Assembly (NCBI GenBank): GCA_009914645.1
Contig: VFLB01000121.1
Location: 1 to 8,948 of the forward strand
Length of the DNA stretch: 8,948 nucleotides
Direction of reading: 5' to 3'
Source: Synechococcaceae bacterium Bin_79_3
GTDB lineage: Bacteria; Cyanobacteriota; Cyanobacteriia; PCC-6307; Cyanobiaceae
Shown: piece by piece, positions 1-7,675 of the stretch
Position numbering within the stretch: the stretch's first letter is position 1
How the letters are laid out: every line of letters starts with the position of its first letter
Position numbers and translations under genes: made by a program
The notes under the pieces: model-generated
Database searches by the model: none
Told to the model about the DNA's origin: nothing
What the model saw: only the letters and a program-made list of their open reading frames with translations

Positions 1-697
1 CTTGCATCGCCAGCATTTTTTGTAAAGGGGCCAATGCTCCTATGCCTGCAATTGGGGGTAATTGGCCTGGATCCCCAAGCAGCAGCAGCCTTGTATGAGT
101 GGGCAGCGCTGCAAGCAGAGCAACGAGCAGGGCTGTTTCCACCATTGAAAATTCATCAATCACCACGGTGTGCAGATCCAGTGGTTTCCTCGGGCCGCGG
201 CGAAACAGCCCGTCACCACTGGCTTCAAGCCAGCGGTGGATCGTGCCACAGTTGATTCCTTGTGCTAAGGGTGTGAGCGCTTCCCGCAGCCGGGCTGCGG
301 CCTTGCCTGTGGGGGCCATTAAGGCGATAGCTGCGCCGGAGCTTGTTTCTTTTATTAGTTGCTTTACCAGGCTGGTTTTACCGCTTCCCGCACCACCTGT
401 TACAAGCAGCCCCGCTTGGTTTTGCAGCCGCTCGCAAAGTTCAGCAAGCACCTCTTGTTGCATGCGGAAACCCTTGAAACTCCAGAGCCGAAATCCTCCA
501 TTCGGAGAGTTTTCAAGCACAAACGGCAATGCTTTAAGCGCGCAAATCAGTTCTGGATCAAGGCTGCTGGCCTCAAGTTCCAATGGTTCTTTAGCTAATG
601 CCAGGTTGCTGAAAAAATTCTCTAGCAACGGTTTAAGCGCTGCTGCTTGTTGTTGCACCAAAGCAGGCGCCAGGGCGATCAAACGCTCAGCGCTCAT
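1..697 (-). CDS. recD: RecBCD exonuclease V subunit RecD, 5'-to-3' helicase (N-terminal 232 codons; 3' end outside the window)
   Basis: RecD is the fast 5'-to-3' SF1B motor of RecBCD, acting on broken DNA ends in the cytoplasm. I translated the minus strand by hand: the frame is open from an ATG at 697-695 to the window edge, giving 232 residues. Visible motifs are Walker A GGAGSGKT (residues 101-108, Lys107), GTIHRWL (151-157, like the GTLHRLL of E. coli RecD), Walker B VVIDEFSMV (178-186, Asp181-Glu182) and motif III GDPGQLPPI (208-216). The E. coli catalytic lysine is Lys177, so the region before the ATPase is about 70 residues shorter here. Motifs IV to VI lie beyond the edge. The ATG overlaps the recB stop as ATGA, with AAGG 9 nt upstream. 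Position directly after recB separates it from stand-alone RecD2-like helicases. Identity is secure; completeness of the rest cannot be judged. Confidence 0.95.
   Translation of the reverse strand, partial: MSAERLIALAPALVQQQAAALKPLLENFFSNLALAKEPLELEASSLDPELICALKALPFVLENSPNGGFRLWSFKGFRMQQEVLAELCERLQNQAGLLVTGGAGSGKTSLVKQLIKETSSGAAIALMAPTGKAAARLREALTPLAQGINCGTIHRWLEASGDGLFRRGPRKPLDLHTVVIDEFSMVETALLVALLAALPTHTRLLLLGDPGQLPPIAGIGALAPLQKMLAMQ
219..233. repeat. Tight inverted repeat in recD
   Basis: CTGGCTT (219-225) and AAGCCAG (227-233) flank a single centre base. The similarity continues outward with one bulge and one mismatch to about 213-240. It lies in recD just after the GTIHRWL motif. Confidence 0.6.
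284..300. repeat. Tight GC-rich inverted repeat in recD
   Basis: CCGCAGCC (284-291) and GGCTGCGG (293-300) are perfect reverse complements around one base. It lies between Walker A and the GTIHRWL motif of recD. As RNA it could fold as a 7-bp stem with a 3-nt loop. Confidence 0.6.
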
Positions 698-3600
698 GGA
701 TTAATGCCTTGATCAAGCAGCCAGGCGGTTTCACCATTGCGGGTGAACAGCATCAGGGCATGCACCGGGCATTCATCCTGTGGATCTAAACCAAGGCGTA
801 AACCAAGCCATATTTTTATGGCGCGGCGATAAAGCTGCGCTTGGAGCCAGTAATCCTTCGCTGCCATCAGGCTTGGCACCGTTTGGCTAAGGCGATTTGT
901 TTTCCAATCCAGCACCACCCATTGCACGCGCCCGTTTTTATCTGGAGCCCTAAACACCAAATCGATTACACCGTTTAAAAAACCAGCTCGCCACTGGGGA
1001 ATGCGCTGCTCAATACGATTTTGCGCGTAATTACGCAAGTTGCTGTTGGGATGTTGAGCGAGTTCTTTTAGGGCCTGGCCCAGCACATCTTGGGGCGGGC
1101 CATTCTTAAAGCCGCTGAGGGGCAGATCAAAAGGCAATTCCCGCAAGGTGTTGTGGCGTTTGATTTGGTTGAGTTGTAGCTTTTCAAGCGGACCGCCAAG
1201 GGGGCGCCGCAATAATTCCTCAAGGGCTGGTAATAGCTGCAGCACTAGGTTTGCGTTGAAGCCAGAACCAGCCACGGCATTACGCAGGATCAGTTGTGCT
1301 TCTGAACCATTGAGATCCGCATCAAAATCCAGTTTCTCCAGCACCTCGTGCACAAGGGTGCCAAATGCTGCACCAGCAGGCAAAGCACTCCAGAGGGGAC
1401 TTTCTGCAGCGCCAACCTCCTCACCGGAATTACTTCTATCAGGATCAAAACCTTCTTCCTCTCTGCCGTATTCAATTTTGGTGTATTCACCTTTGCTTGA
1501 ACTCGCCTCTACCAAGCGGCTATAGCTCCAGCGCCCCCAGTCCCACTTATTGGATTTATGCCGTAAAGCTGGTGGAATAACTACAGAAATAGGCTTCGGC
1601 TGGTTTTGGTTTTGGGCAGGCAGCGAGCTTGTTTTTGCATTTTGAGGAGGCACCAGCTCAAATTGAATGCCAAGTTCGAGGCAGCGCCGCTGCACCACCT
1701 GTTGCAGAGAAGAATCTTCTTTAATCGCTTTAGCGATTGCTTCCCAGGGCTGCTGGGCTCCCATACGCCGCAGTTCGGGATGCAGCAACCAGGCGGGCAA
1801 ACTGGCTGCGCTATCACGGATCCGGCCCCAATCAAAGCTCAGCTGATGGCAAGCCCGGGTAACCCCCACATAGCCCAAGCGCAAGCTCTCCTGCCACGCC
1901 TCCAGTTCGGCCTCCTGGCGTCTTTCCAGCCGCGGGCTGCTGCCATCACGGCGGCTTGCTTCCAATATCCGCCCGCCCACGCTTTGATCCCAAGCCCTGA
2001 AGGGTTTTTCTGCGCCGGGCCCCCCACTGCTATGCCAGAGAGTGGGGCACCAAACCAGGGGAAACTCCAATCCTTTACTTGCATGGAGTGTGCTGATGCA
2101 AGCCATCTCTCCTGCCGCCACTAGGCGTTGTTGGCTGTTGTTATCGCCTTCGCTGCTGCAACGCTTTTGGGCCAGCCAGATCCCCAGGCGTGCGGGGGAA
2201 GGTTTTCCTTGGTTTTGCCAGCTTTCTTGAAGTAATTCGCCTAGTTGTAATAAATCGCTCACCCGTTGGGGGCCGCCAATGCAAGCGTTAAGGCGAGAAA
2301 GCCCAGGCCCATCGTTTATCAACACCTCCAGAGCTGGTAGAGGCCCAAGCTGTAGATATCGCTGGCGGGCTTTATGCAGCTTCTGCATCCACAACCCTTG
2401 CTCAAAATCTTGCCACTCCGATAGCTCCCTAGCGTTGAATCCACCAAGGGGCGAAAGTGCTAGGGCAAGGGCTGCCGACTGTCGACCCTCAGCGGCGAGA
2501 GCCCCAAGCGCAAGAGCCACACTGCCAGCTTCTGCAGTGCACCAGATATTGCCGCCCCTTCCGATGCGTGCAGGGATGCCGCGGCTGAGTAGTTCCCTTT
2601 GAACAGCAAGGGCTTCAGAGTTGCGGCTCACCAATACCGCAAGATCACCCGGATGAATTGGCCGCCATTGGCCTTGATCGAGTTTTTCTAGAGCTTGATC
2701 AAGGCAATTCTGGAGATCGCTGGCAATACTGGCTGCCATTGCACTTACCAAAGTGCCAGTGGCGCTCGGTTTATCCCCCTTGGTAATCCAACGCAAGCGA
2801 ACTGGTGCCACTGCGGTTTTGGCGGCGCTACTGCGCAATTGAAATGGGGGGGTATCGGCGGGCGGATGCACAGCGCGATACAGAATCTTTGAGGTGCCAA
2901 AAGTATCGCCACCGCTAAATAAACGGTTCAGCACCGCAAGTAGCTGGGGATCACTACGACGATTGGTGTTAAGGCCAGCCCGCAGGCGATCGTTACCGCT
3001 GGTGGCAAGGCGGTATGTGCGGATATCGCCGCCGCGAAAGCGATAAATGGCCTGTTTGGGATCACCGATCAAAGTAACTGGCATCACCCCATCAAATAAG
3101 GCTGCAAATAAACGCCATTGGATTGGATCGGTGTCTTGAAATTCATCGATTAAGCAACAACTAAATTTGCGTTTTGCCCAATTTTGTAGAGCCTCTAATT
3201 GAGCTGATTGCAGTTTCGCTGGATCTACTTGCTCGAGTAAATCGGAGAAGCTGAGCAGATTTTCACCTTGCCTTTGGCTGCTGGCCTGTTGTTTTAAATC
3301 CTCACAAAAATGCTGAGTAAAAACTTCTACCGGCCCATAGCAAAGCTCTTCTGCTAATTGATGGAGGCCAGCTTGGGGCGCTTGATCTGGATCGGCCAGC
3401 ACCTCGCGCAAACGACTGGTGGCAAGTGCTTGGCACAGCAGTCGATAGGTTTTTGCAGTGGTTTGGGATGGCGCTTCAAAAAACTGCTGCCGCGCTGTTT
3501 TAAGCAGGGCTGGTAATTCTGCAAGCCTGGTTTTTGCTAAAAATTTTGTTGGTGTTTCGTTGCCTTTGCCTTTACATAGGGCAACTAATACTGCTGCCGC

Positions 3601-4344
3601 CTCATCTCCATGTTTGCAAAAAGCAGTAAAGAAACGCTGCTCTAGTTCAACCCAATGGCTGGCAGGTTCGATTTTGATTGAATTGGATTGCAGTTGCATA
3701 TCCCTGTCGTCGTCTACCAACTGGGCGAGCTTCAACAGCGGTTCAGCCCTTAAATCAGCGTGGCTTTGCACCCAGGCTTGCCAAGGGCTAGGGCTATGGG
3801 ATATGTGGCAGCGTCGCCAATCGGTAACAAGTTTTAAGAGCAATTCCTGGTTGTTTTCCTGCAATCCCACCTGGGAATCGATATTTAAGAGTGAACTGTT
3901 ATCGCGAATCAGGTTGTTTATGAAGCCGTGAATCGTGTGGATTGGGGCAAGATCAATTTGATCAATGGCCACCAACAAACGCAATAGAGGTTGATATGGA
4001 TCTGGGCCTTGATGCCAGCTAGCAACCAAGGCCGCCAAGGTGGGATCTAGGGGTGGAGCTGCTTCGATGTTTTCGCCGATCGCCATGGCAAGGGCAGTAG
4101 CGGCAAGATCCAGGCGAGCGCGGATGCGGCGGCGGATTTCAGCAGCAGCTGAGCGTGTAAAAGTAACCACCAAAATTGAATCCACCGTTCGCCCTTGCTC
4201 GGCGATAGCCCGCAATACCCGATGGCTTAGGGCATAGGTTTTACCGGTGCCAGCACTAGCTTCAAGCACTTCTGTGCCATTAATTAACGGCCCGTTTAAA
4301 TCAAGCTCAATCAGATTTTCGCTTGATTCTTTGATGTTTTTCAC
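694..4344 (-). CDS. recB: RecBCD exonuclease V subunit RecB: 3'-to-5' helicase and nuclease
   Basis: RecB carries the 3'-to-5' SF1A helicase and the only nuclease of RecBCD, and after Chi it loads RecA. The 1216 residues compare with 1180 in E. coli. Helicase motifs in order: Walker A EASAGTGKT (28-36, Lys35), Ia VVTFTRSAAAEI (59-70), IHTIHGF (135-141), Walker B LIDEFQDTD (398-406), III IGDPKQAIYRFRGGD (426-440), V STLHASKGLEFPLVW (751-765) and VI YVGVTRA (825-831). The C-terminal nuclease domain is intact: His999 in GTLVHE, Asp1128 in GVIDLVFRA, Asp1146 and Lys1148 in LDWKTN (matching Asp1080 and Lys1082 of E. coli), and a QAQLYRRA motif at 1168-1175. Residues about 895-985 form a poorly conserved Gln/Ser/Glu-rich linker between the two halves. 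Translation starts at GTG, overlapping the recC stop by 4 nt, with a purine-rich tract just upstream. The stop overlaps the recD ATG. No frameshift was seen. Confidence 0.98.
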   Translation of the reverse strand: MKNIKESSENLIELDLNGPLINGTEVLEASAGTGKTYALSHRVLRAIAEQGRTVDSILVVTFTRSAAAEIRRRIRARLDLAATALAMAIGENIEAAPPLDPTLAALVASWHQGPDPYQPLLRLLVAIDQIDLAPIHTIHGFINNLIRDNSSLLNIDSQVGLQENNQELLLKLVTDWRRCHISHSPSPWQAWVQSHADLRAEPLLKLAQLVDDDRDMQLQSNSIKIEPASHWVELEQRFFTAFCKHGDEAAAVLVALCKGKGNETPTKFLAKTRLAELPALLKTARQQFFEAPSQTTAKTYRLLCQALATSRLREVLADPDQAPQAGLHQLAEELCYGPVEVFTQHFCEDLKQQASSQRQGENLLSFSDLLEQVDPAKLQSAQLEALQNWAKRKFSCCLIDEFQDTDPIQWRLFAALFDGVMPVTLIGDPKQAIYRFRGGDIRTYRLATSGNDRLRAGLNTNRRSDPQLLAVLNRLFSGGDTFGTSKILYRAVHPPADTPPFQLRSSAAKTAVAPVRLRWITKGDKPSATGTLVSAMAASIASDLQNCLDQALEKLDQGQWRPIHPGDLAVLVSRNSEALAVQRELLSRGIPARIGRGGNIWCTAEAGSVALALGALAAEGRQSAALALALSPLGGFNARELSEWQDFEQGLWMQKLHKARQRYLQLGPLPALEVLINDGPGLSRLNACIGGPQRVSDLLQLGELLQESWQNQGKPSPARLGIWLAQKRCSSEGDNNSQQRLVAAGEMACISTLHASKGLEFPLVWCPTLWHSSGGPGAEKPFRAWDQSVGGRILEASRRDGSSPRLERRQEAELEAWQESLRLGYVGVTRACHQLSFDWGRIRDSAASLPAWLLHPELRRMGAQQPWEAIAKAIKEDSSLQQVVQRRCLELGIQFELVPPQNAKTSSLPAQNQNQPKPISVVIPPALRHKSNKWDWGRWSYSRLVEASSSKGEYTKIEYGREEEGFDPDRSNSGEEVGAAESPLWSALPAGAAFGTLVHEVLEKLDFDADLNGSEAQLILRNAVAGSGFNANLVLQLLPALEELLRRPLGGPLEKLQLNQIKRHNTLRELPFDLPLSGFKNGPPQDVLGQALKELAQHPNSNLRNYAQNRIEQRIPQWRAGFLNGVIDLVFRAPDKNGRVQWVVLDWKTNRLSQTVPSLMAAKDYWLQAQLYRRAIKIWLGLRLGLDPQDECPVHALMLFTRNGETAWLLDQGINP
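707..710 (-). promoter_or_regulatory. Ribosome binding site of recD (inside recB)
   Basis: AAGG on the minus strand lies 9 nt before the recD ATG, within the last codons of recB. With the ATGA overlap it supports coupled translation starting at this ATG. Confidence 0.5.
1568..1575 (+). other. Octamer identical to E. coli Chi (GCTGGTGG)
   Basis: GCTGGTGG on the plus strand, antisense to recB. Identity to the E. coli site is exact; function in this organism is unknown. Confidence 0.3.
2998..3005 (+). other. Octamer identical to E. coli Chi (GCTGGTGG)
   Basis: Second plus-strand GCTGGTGG, antisense to recB. Function unknown. Confidence 0.3.
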
Positions 4345-7300
4345 GCCATTTCTTCTCTTGTAATTTCATCTTTTGCGATCGCTTCTGCAAGCGGCAGCAG
4401 GATCTGTTCCACCAAGCTCCAACATTCAGCCTGAGCCCACCAGGTTTCTAGTTCTGGTGGTTCTCCAGCATTGATTTGAATGATTGAATCCGGCCACTGC
4501 AGCCGCTCTATATCTGCTTTATTCCTCCCTGGATTTTGCTTTTCCTGCAGCAACCACCAGCTCAGCTGGGGTTCAAAAGGCAAAAGGCGGCAAAGACCTT
4601 CGCGGCGCAAATGTTGCAGCAATTTCAGGTGTTCTATCGCTGCGGATTGCTCTAAGGGCGCGAGTGCAACGGCCAGCAGTTTTTCTTTTTCACCGCTGCC
4701 TTGAGGGCCAATCAAGTGGGTATAACGCGGTGCTGTTTGATTTGTAAAAAGATGGTTAATCCAGCCTTGCAGCAATCTTTTTGGTTTTAGCTGGCCACTG
4801 CCGATTAAACGCAAGCCGGTGGGGTGGCTTTCTTCCAGTTGTTGTTGTATTGCCAGCAGCTGGAGGCTGCGTCGCGCTAGATCTGCGCTAACAACTGGAG
4901 CAGCAGGACCAGCAGGCAAAAATCCCCTGCGTTGCAGGGCAGCGAGCTGCAAATCTTCAAAACCGTGATTTAAAAAATGTTCCCCCAGTTGCCAACGCCT
5001 GAGGCCATTTAATTCTGTTTCCTCTGGATCAAATTGTTGCTCTGGTTTTCTTTGCAGCTGGATGCCATGGGCTTGCAGTAGCTGTTTGGCGGGATCATTA
5101 AAAAACTGCTGCAATTCTTCTGAACTAGCAAGTTCAATGGTTTTTGAATCACTTTTTGGCCAATCTAAAGTTGGTGGCCAGATTGCTTCTAAAGGTAATT
5201 TTGGGTTTGCTGGAAGTTGCCGCAGCGGCGCTGCATATCGCAACAACAAGTCAGTTATTGGTTTGCCAGCACTGCTGCGGTACTCGCTTGCTAAGCAACT
5301 AATCAGATCAGCAAGGGGACCTGCCGGATTGCGTTGCTCGCCGGTGCATGGATCTGTGCCTGTGAAGGTGGCAATCCAATGGTGACGGCTGGCCTGCAAT
5401 GTTTCCAGCAGGATCGCCCGATCTTCTTGCCGCCTGCTGCGATCACCCCGCCATGGTTTTGTTGCAATTAAGTTGTATTCAGGGGAGTGATCAGGCCGCG
5501 GCAACCGTTCCTCATCCATTCCGAGCAGCACCACCACGCGATGGGGAATTGAGCGCATTGGCTCAAGGGCGCTGAGGGTAACGGCGCCGCTCACATGGCC
5601 ATAACGCCCTTGCTCCTGGGCTTCTGCTTCCTCCAGCAGTAGTACTACTGCTTCACGGTCAAGGGCAGGTGCATTTTCAGGTGCTGCCCGCAAGGGTTTG
5701 AGCAGTTCAAATAGTTCAGGTGTTTGCCAGCTATTAGGCCCTCCGCTGCCGCTAAGCCCTTGCACTGCATTTGTTAGAGCGACCACCCAGGCTTCAGGAG
5801 TTTGCGCACTTTCAAGGGGGCTTAAAAACGTGAATAGGGATTCACAGGCTGCGATCAAGGCCAGCACTAATGCCGGCGTGAGCATGGGATCGCCATGGGC
5901 AGCTAAACCTTGCCATTCCCCATCAGCTGGGTTGCCAATTGGAAAAGGATCTTCCAGTAATAAGCCGAGCAGAAGCCGATCAAGACCCCACTGCCAGCTG
6001 TATTGACTGCAAATGGGATAACCCCATTTTTGGCGGTGCTCGGCATCACGCCCCCAGGTAACGCCAACCGCTTGAATTGAACGCAGCCATTGCTGAGCTT
6101 CAAGTTCATTTAGTTGCAAGGCCTCGGCCACTGGCGGCAGCAATAGCAAATCGAGCACTGCCTCTAGCTCATAGCGGCTGCCGGCAAGGGCAAGCAAGCG
6201 AAACAGGAGATCGATTTTTGCGTTGCGTTGGCGCAAGGTGCGATCGGTAACTCGTATTGGTAAGTGGCGCGGATCACTGCTACCGCCGGGCCTTTCGAAG
6301 CTGGCCAGCACTAGGGGGGCAAAGCGGGCCACATCGGTTGTGAGCAGCAATATTTCACGGGGTTGCAGGCTGGGATCGCTAGCCATTAAGGCGAGCACTG
6401 CTTCATGGGCTTCCTCAACCTGGCGGCGATCGCCATGGCAATGGATTACCTGCAAGTTCAGCTGTGCAGTTGTTATCAGCAATGGTTGCCTCTGGCTGTT
6501 CAAGGGAGAGCGACGCTTTCCAGTGGCGAGATCCAGCTTCAGTTGATCGAGCAGATTCAACTCTTTTGCGATCGGGGCAGGCGTTAGTGAGAGCCTGTTG
6601 AAATTTTCTTCGAGGTTTGTGGATATCAGTTCCAGCTGCCAATCAAAATCCCGCAGGGTGCGCCCCAAATTTGCTAACAGCGGATGCCCTTCATGGAGCA
6701 GCATTTGTTCCAGCTGTTCCACACTGCTGTCGTTTTTATCGATAGGCGCAGGCATGGCTCCCCAGGGGCAATCGCAGGGGCTAAGCAAATAGAGCACCAC
6801 CTCCCGTGGCCCTCGGCTTGCAATCGTTGCCAATAGGTCTAAAAAGGCGGGCGGCAAGCTCGATAAACCAAACACCTGCAATGGGCCTTCTGCATGCCAT
6901 TGCTCTTTTAAAGATGTTGCATTTGCTATCTGCTGGGGTGCCGCCAGCAAGCGTTCGCTGGGGTGATTAAAACCAAGCAGTTTGGCTTGGCTGTGTAATT
7001 CCCTTAATAAGTGTGGTTGCCACAATTGATCTGCCGGCAGTGGTTGGCCTTGAAAATCAAGATCTTCTTCTGCTAGCCAACGCCGCATTGCGGCGGCTCG
7101 ATAAAGCCCGTATTGATCGAAGGTATCTGTTAGCTGCAAAAGGAATTGCAACTGCTGGCGATTCAGCTTGGGTCTGTTTTTATCTGTTTTATTTTTATCC
7201 GCCTGCCAATAAAGATGCAAGGGGTTGTAGATGGCGTTTTGAGGCAGCTGAAAAAGTAATTGAGCCAAGCGCCAACGCATGGCATCAGGCTCCCAGGGAT

Positions 7301-7553
7301 CAATGCAGTGGTTTGGTTGTGCTGCCAACTGCCGCACCAGGTTGCGGAAATAGCGACCACCGAAATCAAAATCAATGCCAGCGCAAATCCCAAGCTGCTC
7401 ACTAAGGGCAAGAGCAAGCCAACGACCCATGGCATTGGTGCTCACCAGTACCTTTTGGGCACAAAAGGGATCTTTTGGTGTGTTGGCCTTGAGCTGTTGG
7501 GCCAAAGCCTCAGCCAGGCTTTCAATGCTGTTGCTTTGGATTAAGCGAAACAA
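4341..7553 (-). CDS. recC: RecBCD exonuclease V subunit RecC (Chi-recognition scaffold)
   Basis: RecC has dead helicase and nuclease folds; it splits the duplex and scans the 3' strand for Chi. The 1070 residues (E. coli 1122) align throughout: FRLIQSN at the N terminus with E. coli LRVYHSN, AMGRWL (41-46), DTFDQYGLYR (143-152), HCHGDRRQVEEAHEAVLAL (371-389), LPIRVTDRTLRQ (431-442), VVLLGMDEERLPR (674-686) and GDRSRRQEDRAILLE (703-717). The start is a TTG at 7553-7551. The frame is closed upstream by TAA with no ATG or GTG between, and the homology begins at this TTG, so I trust it. No strong Shine-Dalgarno is visible. The TGA stop overlaps the recB GTG. Several residues that contact Chi in E. 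coli differ (see findings). No ptrA-like gene lies between recC and recB, unlike in E. coli. Confidence 0.97.
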   Translation of the reverse strand: MFRLIQSNSIESLAEALAQQLKANTPKDPFCAQKVLVSTNAMGRWLALALSEQLGICAGIDFDFGGRYFRNLVRQLAAQPNHCIDPWEPDAMRWRLAQLLFQLPQNAIYNPLHLYWQADKNKTDKNRPKLNRQQLQFLLQLTDTFDQYGLYRAAAMRRWLAEEDLDFQGQPLPADQLWQPHLLRELHSQAKLLGFNHPSERLLAAPQQIANATSLKEQWHAEGPLQVFGLSSLPPAFLDLLATIASRGPREVVLYLLSPCDCPWGAMPAPIDKNDSSVEQLEQMLLHEGHPLLANLGRTLRDFDWQLELISTNLEENFNRLSLTPAPIAKELNLLDQLKLDLATGKRRSPLNSQRQPLLITTAQLNLQVIHCHGDRRQVEEAHEAVLALMASDPSLQPREILLLTTDVARFAPLVLASFERPGGSSDPRHLPIRVTDRTLRQRNAKIDLLFRLLALAGSRYELEAVLDLLLLPPVAEALQLNELEAQQWLRSIQAVGVTWGRDAEHRQKWGYPICSQYSWQWGLDRLLLGLLLEDPFPIGNPADGEWQGLAAHGDPMLTPALVLALIAACESLFTFLSPLESAQTPEAWVVALTNAVQGLSGSGGPNSWQTPELFELLKPLRAAPENAPALDREAVVLLLEEAEAQEQGRYGHVSGAVTLSALEPMRSIPHRVVVLLGMDEERLPRPDHSPEYNLIATKPWRGDRSRRQEDRAILLETLQASRHHWIATFTGTDPCTGEQRNPAGPLADLISCLASEYRSSAGKPITDLLLRYAAPLRQLPANPKLPLEAIWPPTLDWPKSDSKTIELASSEELQQFFNDPAKQLLQAHGIQLQRKPEQQFDPEETELNGLRRWQLGEHFLNHGFEDLQLAALQRRGFLPAGPAAPVVSADLARRSLQLLAIQQQLEESHPTGLRLIGSGQLKPKRLLQGWINHLFTNQTAPRYTHLIGPQGSGEKEKLLAVALAPLEQSAAIEHLKLLQHLRREGLCRLLPFEPQLSWWLLQEKQNPGRNKADIERLQWPDSIIQINAGEPPELETWWAQAECWSLVEQILLPLAEAIAKDEITREEMA
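4349..4359 (-). promoter_or_regulatory. Purine-rich ribosome binding site of recB (inside recC)
   Basis: AAGAGAAGAAA at the end of recC lies just before the recB GTG; GAGAAG within it ends 7 nt before the GTG. It supports the GTG rather than a later start. An ATG in this tract is in the recC frame, not the recB frame. Confidence 0.5.
4375..4382. repeat. HIP1-type palindrome GCGATCGC
   Basis: The octamer known as HIP1 is over-represented in many cyanobacterial genomes. This copy lies near the 3' end of recC. Confidence 0.6.
4554..4561 (-). other. Octamer identical to E. coli Chi (GCTGGTGG)
   Basis: CCACCAGC on the plus strand, so GCTGGTGG on the minus strand, within recC in its coding direction. 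Function unknown. Confidence 0.3.
6425..6434. repeat. Extended HIP1 palindrome GGCGATCGCC
   Basis: Ten-base form of the cyanobacterial HIP1 palindrome, inside recC. Confidence 0.6.
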
Positions 7554-7675
7554 GGCCGCAAAGCAACGAATAGTTCTTTCTGGCGATCTTTAGCTTTTTT
7601 CAAGGTGTTTTTGCTTATCAATGCAGCCATCCGCGTTGATTTGCTGACACAATTTAGGAACTTATAAAAAGCACC
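7554..7675. other. Intergenic region upstream of recC
   Basis: This 122-nt stretch lies between the recC start and the start of the small plus-strand ORF. It is more A/T-rich than its surroundings, with T and A runs. It contains a self-complementary TTATAA (7662-7667) that could serve as a -10 box in either direction. Facing recC the hexamer is TATAAG (7666-7661), but no -35 match lies 16-18 nt upstream of it. No Rho-independent terminator (GC stem followed by a T run) is visible downstream of ycf54. recC may have its own promoter here or be read through from pdxJ-ycf54; the sequence does not decide. Confidence 0.5.

Noticed and set aside
99..704. 201-codon plus-strand ORF
   Set aside because: Antisense to recD and the recB/recD junction, whose motifs are clear. 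Its Ser/Ala/Arg-rich product has no recognisable motif.
1606..2124. 172-codon plus-strand ORF
   Set aside because: Antisense to recB around helicase motifs V and VI; low-information product with no family signature.
3458..3931. 157-codon plus-strand ORF
   Set aside because: Antisense to recB; Ser/Cys-rich product typical of a shadow frame.
4686..4709. P-loop-like GPQGSGEK in RecC (residues 949-956)
   Set aside because: It lacks the GK[ST] ending and falls in the RecC C-terminal region, where no ATPase is expected; most likely chance.
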